A stretch of DNA of 64,000 bases, from NCBI RefSeq assembly GCF_020176715.1, contig NZ_JAIVMF010000001.1, positions 124,001 through 188,000 of the forward strand, written 5' to 3'. Below are positions 1 to 8,771 of this stretch, piece by piece. The first letter of the stretch is position 1, and every line of letters starts with the position of its first letter. The stretch comes from Stappia stellulata. GTDB lineage: Bacteria; Pseudomonadota; Alphaproteobacteria; Rhizobiales; Stappiaceae. The notes beneath the pieces are model-generated. The model was not told the DNA's origin, made no database searches, and worked only from the letters and a program-made list of their open reading frames with translations. The position numbers and the translations under genes are program-made.

Positions 1-202
1 GGTGCCCGTCGACCGCGATGCCGTCCTTGCGCCAGGGGCGAAGCCGGAAAACGCAGCTCATGTCCTGCAGGTCGAGCAGGTCGTAGGTCTCGATCAGACG
101 GGCACGTTCCTTTTCGTCGGGCTCGAAGGTCACTTCCTTGGGTTGGTTGCCAAGACGGGTGACGTCAAACGGGCGGGTTACCGGAAACGTCTTCACGATC
201 AT
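1..202 (-). CDS. DUF177 / YceD-family protein, N-terminal part only
   Basis: This gene runs off the left edge, so only about the first 67 residues (MIVKTFPVTRPFDVTRLG...) are visible. The start at 202 is chosen because a purine-rich GGGGAGA lies 7 bases upstream; an in-frame ATG at 220 lacks this and overlaps the stop of the upstream gene. The YceD/DUF177 family is thought to act in 23S rRNA or ribosome metabolism and often precedes rpmF, plsX and fabH. In alphaproteobacteria the order bc1 chaperone, DUF177, plsX is common, so plsX is the likely next gene beyond the edge. The family call rests on the N-terminal sequence and this context. Confidence 0.7.
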   Translation of the reverse strand, partial: MIVKTFPVTRPFDVTRLGNQPKEVTFEPDEKERARLIETYDLLDLQDMSCVFRLRPWRKDGIAVDGH

Positions 203-216
203 GGGTCGGTCTCCCC

Positions 217-756
217 TCATTTTACAAAATCGGTTGGCGCCGGCCAGTCGAGGCGACCGGCGAGGATCTCTTTCGTCTGCTGTGCAGCGAGCGCATCGGA
301 CGCGGCGCGAATGTAGCGGGCGATGGCGAAGGCCGCCGCGGGTCGCGGATCGTCGGCGAAGAGGTTTCGCTCGACCGTCTGGGCAAGCGACTGGGTGCCG
401 CCGTCCCCGAGCGCCTGCGAATAGACGGCCGCGCGCCCGTAAAAGGCCTCCGCCATCTTCTTCACCTTCTTCGGCACTGTCACGTCACCCACGCCCATTT
501 CCCGCAAGGTGCCGTCCATGTCCTCGAAAAACAGATCGAAGAGATCCTGCGAAAACGCCGTTTCGATCTCCGATCCGCCCCGCAAGCGCTCCAGAACGAG
601 GATGGCATGCAGGATCACCAGTTCGAAACGGCCGTCGAATGTATCCGGCACATCCAGGCTGGCATAAAAGTGGGGTTGCCGCGCCTGCGCCACGATCGCG
701 GTGTAGGTCGCGATGACTTGAGGGGGCGTGCGTCGGCGGAACAGACCGAATATCAT
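217..756 (-). CDS. Ubiquinol-cytochrome c chaperone family protein (CBP3-like)
   Basis: A 179-residue protein starting MIFGLFRRR that matches the ubiquinol-cytochrome c chaperone family, bacterial relatives of yeast Cbp3. Those proteins help assemble cytochrome b into the bc1 complex. Typical family features visible are HFYASLDVPDT near residue 30, the FDGRFELVILHA helix, and the FFEDMDGTLREMGVGD motif in the middle followed by KKMAEAFYGR. The stop sits 14 bases before the start of the DUF177 gene, so the two are probably cotranscribed. It diverges from bamE, with 142 bases between the starts. No signal peptide is seen, so a cytoplasmic or peripheral membrane location is inferred. Confidence 0.88.
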   Translation of the reverse strand: MIFGLFRRRTPPQVIATYTAIVAQARQPHFYASLDVPDTFDGRFELVILHAILVLERLRGGSEIETAFSQDLFDLFFEDMDGTLREMGVGDVTVPKKVKKMAEAFYGRAAVYSQALGDGGTQSLAQTVERNLFADDPRPAAAFAIARYIRAASDALAAQQTKEILAGRLDWPAPTDFVK

Positions 757-898
757 GGTTTGCCTTCGTCTGGCGCGAGGTTGCCAAGTCGCCTATCGCA
801 GGTTAGGGACTTTGCCTAGGATGCACGGTCCAGGACATTGACCGGCGTTTGCCCTTATGTCGGGCTTTGCCGCACGGAAAGCAACAGGACAAGTTTCA

Positions 899-1336
899 AT
901 GAAGAAATGGCTTCGCGGTGCACTGGTGGTGGGCGTGTTGGGATTGCCGCTCGGCGGCTGCTTCACAACGACCCTCAATCACGGTCATGTCATCCCGGCC
1001 GAGCGCGTGCGGGACATTCAGGTCGGCTCGTCGCGCGAACAGGTCGAACTCCTGCTCGGATCGCCGTCGACCATGTCCCGGCTGAACGGCGAAGCCTATT
1101 ACTACATCTCGCAAACGAAAGAGACGACCGCGTTCCTGGCTCCCGAAACGGTCGAGCAGCGGGTGGTCGCCATCTATTTCGACGAGGACGGATTCGTGCG
1201 CGACACCGGCTACTACAGCCAGGAGGACGGCAAGATCGTCGACATCCTGACGCGCAAGACCCGCACCGGCGGTTCCGATTACGGCTTCCTGTCGCAGATC
1301 CTGCGCGGCGCGAAGAACCCGAGCCTCGGCCTCTGA
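899..1336 (+). CDS. bamE: Outer membrane protein assembly factor BamE (SmpA/OmlA lipoprotein)
   Basis: A 145-residue lipoprotein. The start at 899 gives a clean signal peptide MKKWLRGALVVG with lipobox LGGC, so lipid-modified Cys21 would be the first mature residue; the longer reading frame from 857 would spoil the signal. The SmpA/OmlA domain follows, with the family motif VGSSREQVELLLGSPS near residues 45-60 and a YYYISQ beta strand. BamE is an accessory lipoprotein of the BAM complex that inserts beta-barrel proteins into the outer membrane. The gene is monocistronic: it is divergent from the bc1 chaperone and closes at a strong hairpin shared with hppA. Confidence 0.9.
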   Translation: MKKWLRGALVVGVLGLPLGGCFTTTLNHGHVIPAERVRDIQVGSSREQVELLLGSPSTMSRLNGEAYYYISQTKETTAFLAPETVEQRVVAIYFDEDGFVRDTGYYSQEDGKIVDILTRKTRTGGSDYGFLSQILRGAKNPSLGL

Positions 1337-1373
1337 TCGAACGCAGGGCGCCCGACGGGTTCCCGGTCATGCA

Positions 1374-1405
1374 AAACGCCCGCCGCGATCCCGCGGCGGG
1401 CGTTT
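1374..1405. terminator. Bidirectional terminator hairpin between bamE and hppA
   Basis: A perfect 14-bp stem (AAACGCCCGCCGCG and its complement) closes on a 4-base loop, ATCC. The arms begin with AAA and end with TTT, so the hairpin has a short U tract when read from either side. It lies between convergent bamE (ends 1336) and hppA (ends 1463), which fits a shared rho-independent terminator. Confidence 0.85.
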
Positions 1406-1462
1406 CTCGTCCAGCCTGAGTGAGCGGACCCGCCGTGTCGTACCGGCGGCTCCGACAGCCGG

Positions 1463-3598
1463 TCAGCCGTGCGCGAGCACGGCCAGCAGCAACAGGGCCA
1501 TGATGTTGGTGATCTTGATCATCGGGTTCACGGCGGGTCCTGCCGTATCCTTGTAAGGATCGCCCACCGTGTCGCCGGTCACCGAGGCCTTGTGCGCCTC
1601 CGAGCCCTTCTCGTGCTTGACGCCATCCTTGTCGATGAAGCCGTCCTCGAAGGACTTCTTGGCATTGTCCCAGGCGCCGCCGCCGGCGGTCATGGACACC
1701 GCCACGAAGAGGCCGGTGACGATCACGCCGAGCAGCATCGCGCCAAGCGCGGCAAAGCCCTGCGACTTGCCGGCAATCGCGGTGATCGCGAAGTAGATCA
1801 CGATCGGCGACAGCACCGGCATCAGCGACGGCACGATCATCTCGCGGATCGCCGCCTTGGTCAGCATGTCGACGGCCCGCCCGTAATCCGGCTTTTCCGT
1901 CCCCTGCATGATGCCCGGCTTTTCCTTGAACTGCCGGCGCACTTCCTCCACGACGGCACCGGCCGCGCGGCCCACGGCGGTCATCGAGATGCCGCCGAAG
2001 AGATAGGGAAGCAGGCCGCCGAACAGCAGGCCGACGACGACATAGGGGTTCGACAGGGAGAAGTCGACGCTCACCCCCTCGAAGTAGCTGCCGGGCGCCG
2101 CATTGGCCGCGAAGAACTTGAGATCCTCCGTATAGGCCGCAAACAGCACCAGTGCGCCGAGACCGGCGGAGCCGATCGCATAGCCCTTGGTCACCGCCTT
2201 GGTGGTGTTGCCGACCGCATCCAGCGCATCGGTGGTGACGCGCACCTCCGCCGGAAGGCCCGCCATTTCGGCGATGCCGCCGGCGTTGTCGGTGACGGGA
2301 CCAAAGGCGTCGAGCGCGACAACCATGCCGGCGAGCGCCAGCATCGTGGTGACAGCGATGGCGATGCCGAAGAGGCCGGCCAGGTTGAACGCCGCCAGGA
2401 TGCCCGCGATGATGATCAGCGCGGGAAGCGCGGTGGCCTCAAGCGAGATCGCAAGCCCCTGGATCACGTTGGTGCCATGCCCGGTGACCGAGGCCTGGGC
2501 GATTGAGCGCACCGGACGATAGTCGGTTCCGGTGTAATACTCCGTCACCCAGATGATCAGTCCCGTCACGATCAGGCCGACGAGGCCGCAGTAGAACAGC
2601 TGCCGTCCGGTGAAGGTGACGCCGCCCGAGGTCGTATACTCGGTGGAAAAGCCCAGCCAGAAGAACACGACGGCGAAAAGCGCCACGGCGGAGAGCACGG
2701 CGGTTGCGACGAACCCCTTGTAGAGCGCGCCCATGATCGAGTTGTTGGCACCGAGCTTGACGAAGAAGGTGCCGATGATCGAGGTCACGACGCAGGCACC
2801 GCCGATCACGAGCGGCAGCAGCATCAGATCGGTGGCAGCCCCCCCGGTGAAGAAGATCGACGCAAGCACCATCGTCGCAACGACGGTCACCGCGTAGGTC
2901 TCGAACAGGTCGGCCGCCATGCCGGCGCAATCGCCGACGTTGTCGCCGACGTTGTCCGCGATCGTTGCCGGGTTGCGGGGGTCGTCTTCGGGAATACCCG
3001 CCTCGACCTTGCCGACAAGATCGCCGCCGACGTCCGCGCCCTTGGTGAAGATGCCGCCACCCAGTCGCGCGAAGATCGAGATCAGCGAGGCACCGAAGCC
3101 GAGCGCGACAAGCGCATCGATCACCGTGCGGCTTTGAGCCGCAAAACCCATGCCCTCGGTCAGGATGGCGTAATAGACCGTCACGCCGAGAAGCGCGAGA
3201 CCGGCCACGAGCATTCCGGTGACCGCGCCGGACTTGAACGCGATTTCGAGCCCGGCGGCGAGCGAATTGCTGGCCGCCTGCGCGGTTCGCACGTTGGCAC
3301 GGACCGATACCAGCATGCCGATGTAGCCGGCCGCGGCCGACAGGATCGCGCCGATGGCGAAGCCAATGGCCACAAGCAGGCCGAGCAGCCAGACCAGAAG
3401 CGCGAAGATCACGACACCGACGATGGCGATCGTCGTGTACTGACGGTTGAGATAGGCCTGAGCGCCTTCCTGAATGGCGCCGGCGATTTCCTGCATGCGT
3501 TCATTGCCGGCGTCCGACGCCATGACGGACTGGACTGCCCAGATGCCGTAAGCGATGGAAAGCAGACCACATAAGATGACAAGTGTGAGTTCGAGCAT
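1463..3598 (-). CDS. hppA: K+-independent H+-translocating membrane pyrophosphatase
   Basis: A 711-residue integral membrane protein with about 16 hydrophobic segments, the usual length for this family. It couples hydrolysis of cytoplasmic pyrophosphate to proton export across the inner membrane. The diagnostic substrate-binding stretch [15 protein letters not shown] is present, followed by the acidic [17 protein letters not shown] motif. At the selectivity site the protein reads [10 protein letters not shown], with Lys467 where K+-dependent enzymes carry Ala, so K+ should not be required. The start at 3598 (MLELTL) is preferred to 3610 because a GGGGGGAAG box lies just upstream. The gene stands alone and is convergent with bamE. 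Confidence 0.95.
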   Translation of the reverse strand: MLELTLVILCGLLSIAYGIWAVQSVMASDAGNERMQEIAGAIQEGAQAYLNRQYTTIAIVGVVIFALLVWLLGLLVAIGFAIGAILSAAAGYIGMLVSVRANVRTAQAASNSLAAGLEIAFKSGAVTGMLVAGLALLGVTVYYAILTEGMGFAAQSRTVIDALVALGFGASLISIFARLGGGIFTKGADVGGDLVGKVEAGIPEDDPRNPATIADNVGDNVGDCAGMAADLFETYAVTVVATMVLASIFFTGGAATDLMLLPLVIGGACVVTSIIGTFFVKLGANNSIMGALYKGFVATAVLSAVALFAVVFFWLGFSTEYTTSGGVTFTGRQLFYCGLVGLIVTGLIIWVTEYYTGTDYRPVRSIAQASVTGHGTNVIQGLAISLEATALPALIIIAGILAAFNLAGLFGIAIAVTTMLALAGMVVALDAFGPVTDNAGGIAEMAGLPAEVRVTTDALDAVGNTTKAVTKGYAIGSAGLGALVLFAAYTEDLKFFAANAAPGSYFEGVSVDFSLSNPYVVVGLLFGGLLPYLFGGISMTAVGRAAGAVVEEVRRQFKEKPGIMQGTEKPDYGRAVDMLTKAAIREMIVPSLMPVLSPIVIYFAITAIAGKSQGFAALGAMLLGVIVTGLFVAVSMTAGGGAWDNAKKSFEDGFIDKDGVKHEKGSEAHKASVTGDTVGDPYKDTAGPAVNPMIKITNIMALLLLAVLAHG

Positions 3599-3771
3599 TC
3601 TTCCCCCCAATGAAGGACGCGAGATGGGCCTGTATTTGTTTTGCTTCTGGCCCGGAGGATTTCGACGGTAGCCGTCCTGCGCCTGCCGTCAAGGCGCAGT
3701 TTGGCCAAGAGCGGCCGATCGGGGGAATCAGATGCCCGCGCCTGTCATTTCCAACGGGGGGAGTGCTGCGG

Positions 3772-5070
3772 TCAGACCCGGGAGGCGGAGCGCTCGGACA
3801 GGACCAGCCACGAGATAAGAATCACGCAAAGCAACGTGAAGGGGAAAACGAGCCAGTTGACGGTCGCCCATCCGAAGGCATGCAGCAGCGCTCCAGACGA
3901 GAAGGACGCTGCCGCGACAAAGCCGAAGACAAGGAAGTCGTTCACGGCCTGCACCTTGTTGCGCTCGGCCGGACGATAGACATCGGTGAGCATCGCCGTC
4001 GCGCCGATGAACCCGAAGTTCCAGCCAAGACCGAGCAGGACGAGGGCGATCCAGAAATTGGCGACATCCACACCCGCAAGTGCAACGACCGCGCAGCCGG
4101 CAAGAAGCGCCAGACCGACGACGACGATGCGCTCGCGTCCGAACCTGGCGATCAGGTGGCCAGTGAAGAAGCTCGGGCCGAACATCGCCAGCACATGCCA
4201 CTGGATGGCGTGCGCCGCGTCGGTCTGGGTCAGGCCGCAGCCGATCATGGCGAGCGGCGTTGCCGTCATGACGAGGCTCATCAGTGCGTAGGAGGTAATC
4301 CCGCAGGCCGCCGCGACGATGAACCGGGGCTGCGCCATGATCTGGCGCATCGGACGGCTGGCGCCCGCCGCCACCGGCCCGCGCGCCGGACGGGGAATGG
4401 AGATGAAGGACAGGATGACGAGGCTGATCAGGGCGAGCCCGGCCTGCGCGATATAGGTGCCGGCAAACATGATCGGGTCGAAGAGATCGGCCGTGTTGAT
4501 CACGGTTTGCGGTCCGATGATCCCGGCGGCGACACCTCCGGCGAGCACGAAGGAGATCGCCTTGGGGCGAAAGGCATCGCTTGCGGTATCCGCGGCCGCA
4601 AACCGGTATTGCTGCACGAATGCGCTGACGAAACCGCTGGCCATCACGCCGAAGCAGAAGAGCAGGAAATCCGCCTGGAAGATCGCATAGGCGGAGACGA
4701 GCCCGGAGAGAATGCCAAGCAGCGCCGAGCCGACAAAGCCGGCGCGGCGCCCGAAGCGATGCATGATCGCGCCCGCAGGCAGCGTACCGAAGGCCGTGCC
4801 CAGCACGAAGCTTGAGACCGGGAGCGTCGCAAGCGACTTGTCGGCGCCAAGCAGGCTTGCCCCGACGAGCGAGGCCGACGCGATGACGATGGAGGCCGAC
4901 GCGCCGCCAAGAGCCTGGGCGATCGCCAGCAGGACCGCGTTGCGGCGCGCGAGGCGGTCGTCGACAAGGAGATCGGTTGCGTTGGCGGCTGCGGTCATCG
5001 TCAGGTCCGGCTGGGGTGCCATGGCCGTTTTCAGCCCGGAAAACAGGCCGTGCGACGGTCGCAAGCCCAT
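3772..5070 (-). CDS. Major facilitator superfamily (MFS) transporter
   Basis: A 432-residue protein with about 12 hydrophobic helices, typical of MFS carriers in the inner membrane. After helix 2 it shows MHRFGRRAG, a form of the MFS motif A loop. The substrate cannot be read from the sequence; general resemblance is to YcaD/drug-type exporters. The start is uncertain: ATG codons at 5070, 5022 and 4998 are all in frame, none has a strong ribosome-binding site, and the first 30-40 residues are hydrophilic and probably cytoplasmic. The gene lies between hppA and nusB on the same strand but is separated from both by more than 100 bases, so it is likely transcribed alone. Confidence 0.85.
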   Translation of the reverse strand: MGLRPSHGLFSGLKTAMAPQPDLTMTAAANATDLLVDDRLARRNAVLLAIAQALGGASASIVIASASLVGASLLGADKSLATLPVSSFVLGTAFGTLPAGAIMHRFGRRAGFVGSALLGILSGLVSAYAIFQADFLLFCFGVMASGFVSAFVQQYRFAAADTASDAFRPKAISFVLAGGVAAGIIGPQTVINTADLFDPIMFAGTYIAQAGLALISLVILSFISIPRPARGPVAAGASRPMRQIMAQPRFIVAAACGITSYALMSLVMTATPLAMIGCGLTQTDAAHAIQWHVLAMFGPSFFTGHLIARFGRERIVVVGLALLAGCAVVALAGVDVANFWIALVLLGLGWNFGFIGATAMLTDVYRPAERNKVQAVNDFLVFGFVAAASFSSGALLHAFGWATVNWLVFPFTLLCVILISWLVLSERSASRV

Positions 5071-5185
5071 GGCAAAGATGGGATGTCGACACCCGGTTTA
5101 GGACGCAAAATCGAAAAGCGCAAATCGCGGCATCGAAGGTCCCGGACCGGGCGCGCAAGCTTCCCCAGCGGCAGTCGCGCGGAAA

Positions 5186-5740
5186 TCAGGCGTCGCCGCT
5201 GCCCGGCTCCGACGACTCACCGGCCGCTTTCGCCGAAGGCTGGCCGCCGAATTCCTTCTCGCGGAACTCCCGTGCCAACCGATCCAGCACGCCGTTGACC
5301 ATGCGCGGCTCGTCGCCATCGTAAAACGCGCGGGCAACGTCGATATATTCGCTGATGACGACGCGCCCCGGAACATCCTTGCGCTTCATCAGTTCGAACG
5401 CCCCGGCGCGCAGGATCGCCCGAAGGGTGGTGTCGATCCGCTTCAGCGGCCAGCCGGCGACGAGCGCGCGGTTGATTACCGGGTCGAGAATGCGCTGCTG
5501 GTCGACAACGCCGCCGACCAGATCGCGGAACCAGGCCGGATCGGCTTCACGATACTGTTCGCCGTCGAGTTCCGCTCCGAGGCGAAACGCCTCGAATTCG
5601 GCCAGCACGTCGGCGAGATTCGCCCCGCCGACGTCCATCTGATACAGCGCCTGGACGGCGGACAACCGCGCGGCACCGCGCTTGTTTGCGGGGCGCGGCG
5701 TGTCGGCGGGTGCGGGCGTGGGGTCGGACATCGTCGTCAA
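5186..5740 (-). CDS. nusB: Transcription antitermination factor NusB
   Basis: A 184-residue protein, slightly long for NusB because of a hydrophilic Pro/Ala-rich head of about 20 residues and a charged tail. The all-helical NusB fold is recognised from [16 protein letters not shown] at the start and from the C-terminal [25 protein letters not shown] stretch. NusB pairs with NusE (S10) on boxA RNA to promote rRNA antitermination. Its ATG overlaps the ribH stop by 4 bases (ATGA), so the two are translationally coupled. It is the last gene of the glyA-nrdR-ribDEH-nusB series. Confidence 0.95.
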   Translation of the reverse strand: MTTMSDPTPAPADTPRPANKRGAARLSAVQALYQMDVGGANLADVLAEFEAFRLGAELDGEQYREADPAWFRDLVGGVVDQQRILDPVINRALVAGWPLKRIDTTLRAILRAGAFELMKRKDVPGRVVISEYIDVARAFYDGDEPRMVNGVLDRLAREFREKEFGGQPSAKAAGESSEPGSGDA

Positions 5741-6183
5741 ACTCCGAGCTGGTCCCGGACGGCGATCATATCGAGTGCCGCCTGCGCCGCCGAGCCGCCC
5801 TTGTTCTTCTGCTTCACATCGGCGCGCACCCAGGCCTGGTCGCTGTTTTCGACGGTGAGAATGCCGTTGCCCACCGGCAAGGCAGCGTCGACGACCAGTT
5901 CCATCACCGCGCGGGCCGATTCATTGGCCACGATGTCATAATGGGAGGTCTCGCCGCGAATGACGCAGCCGAGCAGGACCGCGCCGTCGAAGTCGGCGAC
6001 GCCGCCTTCCATCGCCGCCAGCGCCATGGCGAGCGCCCCGGGAATTTCCAGGACGCCGGGCACGGAAACGCGCGTCACCTCGGCGCCGTTGGCGTCGAGC
6101 ACATCCATGGCGCCGGCCAGGAGCGCATCGGCGATGTCGTCATAAAAACGGGCATCGATAACCAGGATTTTCGGGGTTGCCAT
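5737..6183 (-). CDS. ribH: 6,7-dimethyl-8-ribityllumazine synthase
   Basis: A 148-residue lumazine synthase that condenses 5-amino-6-ribitylamino-uracil with 3,4-dihydroxy-2-butanone 4-phosphate in the penultimate step of riboflavin synthesis. Family marks include [11 protein letters not shown] at the N-terminus, [10 protein letters not shown] in the middle, and [17 protein letters not shown], which carries the catalytic His. It overlaps nusB by 4 bases. Upstream, 244 bases separate it from ribE; that gap holds a 6-bp GC hairpin (6325-6343) and no recognisable FMN riboswitch, so ribH may be read through from ribE or have its own promoter. Confidence 0.96.
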   Translation of the reverse strand: MATPKILVIDARFYDDIADALLAGAMDVLDANGAEVTRVSVPGVLEIPGALAMALAAMEGGVADFDGAVLLGCVIRGETSHYDIVANESARAVMELVVDAALPVGNGILTVENSDQAWVRADVKQKNKGGSAAQAALDMIAVRDQLGV

Positions 6184-6427
6184 ATCGCCTTTTCCACTCT
6201 CAAAGCGCGCGAGACCGAAAGCCTGAGGCCGGTCAGCAGCGCGCGGGATCGAATTTTGATGTCGCGGTGTCCTGCCGCTCAGCCCCGTCGCCGGTCAGCC
6301 GATGGGCGATCCGCCGGAGGCAAACCGCCGCGCGCGACGGCGGCTGTCAGGGTGCCGGTAGGAACCACGCCTCGCCCCCTTTGTCCAGCCCGGATTGCCG
6401 GTGCCTGCCCTGCGCCGGACGCGGGTC

Positions 6428-7030
6428 CTAGCGGTACTCGGCAAGCCGCGCCGCGTAGCGCGCCATCATGTCGACTTCCAGATTGACCAGATCGCCGGCC
6501 TTGCGGTCGCCCCATGTGGTGGCCGTCAGCGTGTGCGGAATGAGAAACACCGAGAAGGTGTCGCCCTCGACCTCGTTCACTGTGAGCGAGGTGCCGTCGA
6601 GGGCAATGCCGCCCTTTTTCGCGATGAAGGGCGCGAACTCAGCCGGCACGCGAAAGCGGAAGTAGACGGAATCCGGATGGTCGGTGCGCTCGATGATCTC
6701 GGCCGTGGCGTCGACATGTCCCTGCACGATATGACCGCCGAGCTCGTCGCCGATCTTCAGTGACCGCTCCAGGTTGATCCGCCCGCCGACGGTCCAGGTG
6801 CCGACGGTGGTCAGGCGCAGGGTCTCGGCCGCCGACTCGATGTCGAACCAGTTTCCATCCGTCCCCCGGCCCTTGGCCGTCACCGTGTGGCAGACGCCGT
6901 CACAGGCAATCGAGGCGCCGATGTCGATGCCGTCAGGATCATAGGCGGTCGCGATGCGGGTGCGCAGACCCGCAGGAATCGGAGAAATCTCGAGGATGCG
7001 TCCGATGTCGCTGATGATGCCGGTAAACAT
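6428..7030 (-). CDS. ribE: Riboflavin synthase, alpha subunit
   Basis: A 200-residue enzyme that dismutates two lumazine molecules to riboflavin. The start MFTGIISDIG is the canonical beginning of the family; the frame extends upstream only because it overlaps the end of ribD. Two homologous lumazine-binding repeats are visible, roughly residues 1-95 and 96-195, each carrying a GxxLTV-like strand (IACDGVCHTV and ALDGTSLTVN). The start lies 2 bases from the ribD stop, so coupled translation is likely. Confidence 0.95.
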   Translation of the reverse strand: MFTGIISDIGRILEISPIPAGLRTRIATAYDPDGIDIGASIACDGVCHTVTAKGRGTDGNWFDIESAAETLRLTTVGTWTVGGRINLERSLKIGDELGGHIVQGHVDATAEIIERTDHPDSVYFRFRVPAEFAPFIAKKGGIALDGTSLTVNEVEGDTFSVFLIPHTLTATTWGDRKAGDLVNLEVDMMARYAARLAEYR

Positions 7031-7032
7031 GC

Positions 7033-8175
7033 TCAATCCATCCTTCGCAGATAGCGCGTCATCGTGTCGGATCCGACCGGCACCGTTTTCTGCATCGCAT
7101 AGCGACCGGTCTCGCACAGGGCTTCAAGACCGCGGCCGGCGAACGGGGGAATGCCCCCCTCGCCCACGATCATGTCGCCGCGCGAAATGATCACCTCGTC
7201 GGCAAGATCGGACTCCAGCAGCGCATTGGCAACCGTCGCCCCGCCCTCGACAAGCAGGCGGGTCAGACCGCGCTGGCCGAGCGCGCGCATGGCCGCATGC
7301 GGATCGATGCGCCCGTCCACGGGGGTTGCAAGCCGAACGACCGTGCACCCCGCCGCAGACAGCGCCGAGACGCGGTCCGGGTCGGCCTGCGCCGAGACGA
7401 GCACCCAGACCGGCACGTCCCGGGCGGAGCCGACGAGGCGTCCGTCAAGCGGAAGCCGGGCGGAGGTGTCGAGAACGACCCGCACCGGCGACCGGTTCGC
7501 CAGGCCGGGCAGACGGCAATTCAGGATCGGATTGTCGGCGATCGCCGTGCCCACGCCGACCAGAATGCCGTCGCATTCGGCGCGCAGCACATGGACGCGA
7601 CGAAACACGTCCGGCCCGGTGATGGCAATCTGCCCCTCGCCCTCGCGTCCGATGAACCCGTCGCGGGAGACCGCAAGCTTCAGGATGACATGCGGCCGCC
7701 CCGCCAGCACCCGGCGGATATGGCCCGCATGATGCTCCGCGCAGGCATCGCGCAAGACGCCGGTAACGACCTCGACACCGCGCGCGCGCAGCATCTCGAC
7801 GCCCCGGCCGGCGACGCGCGGGTTGGGATCGGACAATCCGATGACCACGCGCGAAATGCCCGCTTCGGCAAGCGCCACCGCACAGGGGCCGGTGCGGCCC
7901 TGATGGGAACAGGGTTCCAGCGTGACATAGCAGGTTGCCCCGCGCGCCCGCTCACCGGCCTGGCGCAGCGCGATCACCTCCGCATGGGCGCCGCCGGGCG
8001 GCTGGGTAACGCCCTGCCCGACAACCACGCCTCCGGATGCGGGGTCGCTGACAATCAGCGCCCCGACAGACGGGTTCGGCCAGACGCGACCGAGCCCACG
8101 GCGGGCATAGGAAAGGGCGGCTGCCATAAAGCGCGCGTCAACCGCGGCCATGGCGGCATGGTCACTGCGTTTCAC
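7033..8175 (-). CDS. ribD: Bifunctional pyrimidine deaminase / reductase RibD
   Basis: A 380-residue two-domain enzyme for steps two and three of riboflavin synthesis. The N-terminal deaminase domain (about residues 12-140) shows the zinc motifs HAEVIALRQAG and PCSHQGRTGPC. The C-terminal NADPH-dependent reductase domain (about 150-375) shows LKLAVSRDGFIG and the cofactor motif LLVEGGATVANALL. The stop is 2 bases from ribE and the start is 3 bases from the nrdR stop, placing it mid-operon. Confidence 0.96.
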   Translation of the reverse strand: MKRSDHAAMAAVDARFMAAALSYARRGLGRVWPNPSVGALIVSDPASGGVVVGQGVTQPPGGAHAEVIALRQAGERARGATCYVTLEPCSHQGRTGPCAVALAEAGISRVVIGLSDPNPRVAGRGVEMLRARGVEVVTGVLRDACAEHHAGHIRRVLAGRPHVILKLAVSRDGFIGREGEGQIAITGPDVFRRVHVLRAECDGILVGVGTAIADNPILNCRLPGLANRSPVRVVLDTSARLPLDGRLVGSARDVPVWVLVSAQADPDRVSALSAAGCTVVRLATPVDGRIDPHAAMRALGQRGLTRLLVEGGATVANALLESDLADEVIISRGDMIVGEGGIPPFAGRGLEALCETGRYAMQKTVPVGSDTMTRYLRRMD

Positions 8176-8178
8176 GGG

Positions 8179-8655
8179 CTATCCGTCGTTGAATGTCGCG
8201 GCATCGGGGCCGCTCATCTCGTCGAGCAGCGCCTCGAAGTCCTTGGCCTCGCGGAAGTCCTTGTAGACTGACGCGAAGCGGACATAGGCCACATCATCAA
8301 GGACCTTGAGGCCCTCCATCACCAGATTTCCGATATCGGCGGCCCGCACGTCGCTGTCGCCGGAACTTTCCAGCTGGCGCACGATCCCGCTGATCATCCG
8401 TTCCACCTGGTCGGGATCGACCGGCCGCTTGCGGGTCGCAACGCGAACGGAGCGCTCGAGCTTGTCCCGGTCGAACGGCACACGCCGGCCGGTGCGCTTG
8501 ACCACCGTCAACTCGCGCAGCTGCACGCGCTCGAAGGTGGTAAAGCGGCCACCGCATTCCGAACAGATCCGACGCCGGCGGATCGCCGTGTTGTCTTCCG
8601 TCGGCCGGGAATCCTTCACCTGCGTGTCATCGCAACCGCAATAGGGGCACTTCAT
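8179..8655 (-). CDS. nrdR: Transcriptional repressor NrdR
   Basis: A 158-residue regulator of ribonucleotide reductase genes. It begins with MKCPYCGC, the universal zinc-ribbon start of the family, and completes the ribbon with [12 protein letters not shown]. The ATP-cone (about residues 49-139) follows with [14 protein letters not shown]; it senses the ATP/dATP ratio. The start at 8655 is fixed by the zinc ribbon even though the frame extends upstream. Conserved placement between glyA and ribD supports the call. Between it and glyA lies an unusual pair of interlocking inverted repeats (8679-8730) that may fold in the mRNA leader. Confidence 0.97.
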   Translation of the reverse strand: MKCPYCGCDDTQVKDSRPTEDNTAIRRRRICSECGGRFTTFERVQLRELTVVKRTGRRVPFDRDKLERSVRVATRKRPVDPDQVERMISGIVRQLESSGDSDVRAADIGNLVMEGLKVLDDVAYVRFASVYKDFREAKDFEALLDEMSGPDAATFNDG

Positions 8656-8678
8656 GTGGCACTCGGCTCCGAACCGGT

Positions 8679-8730
8679 TTGCGCCGCCCCGGCCATACAC
8701 ACTGGCGACAGGAGCGGCGCAAGGCCGGGG
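8679..8730 (-). other. Interlocked inverted repeats in the nrdR leader
   Basis: Two perfect inverted repeats are interleaved. TTGCGCCGC (8679-8687) pairs with GCGGCGCAA (8714-8722), and CCCCGGCC (8687-8694) pairs with GGCCGGGG (8723-8730). The order A-B-A'-B' means the two stems, 9 and 8 bp, are either mutually exclusive hairpins or a pseudoknot. They lie between the glyA stop and nrdR, ending 23 bases before the nrdR ATG. A third hairpin (GGCGCC arms, 8746-8761) follows the glyA stop. What is seen is the pairing; a regulatory role is inference. Confidence 0.55.
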
Positions 8731-8771
8731 TTGTCACAGGGAGCGGGCGCCCGGGGGCGCCTGCGTCCCCC

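Noticed and set aside
6184-6427. Possible FMN riboswitch before ribH
   Set aside because: The gap has GC-rich pairing and a GGTTCCTACCGGC stretch, but I cannot find the conserved FMN aptamer segments such as the GGGGTGAA...CCCCACCGGCGGT stem and its partners.
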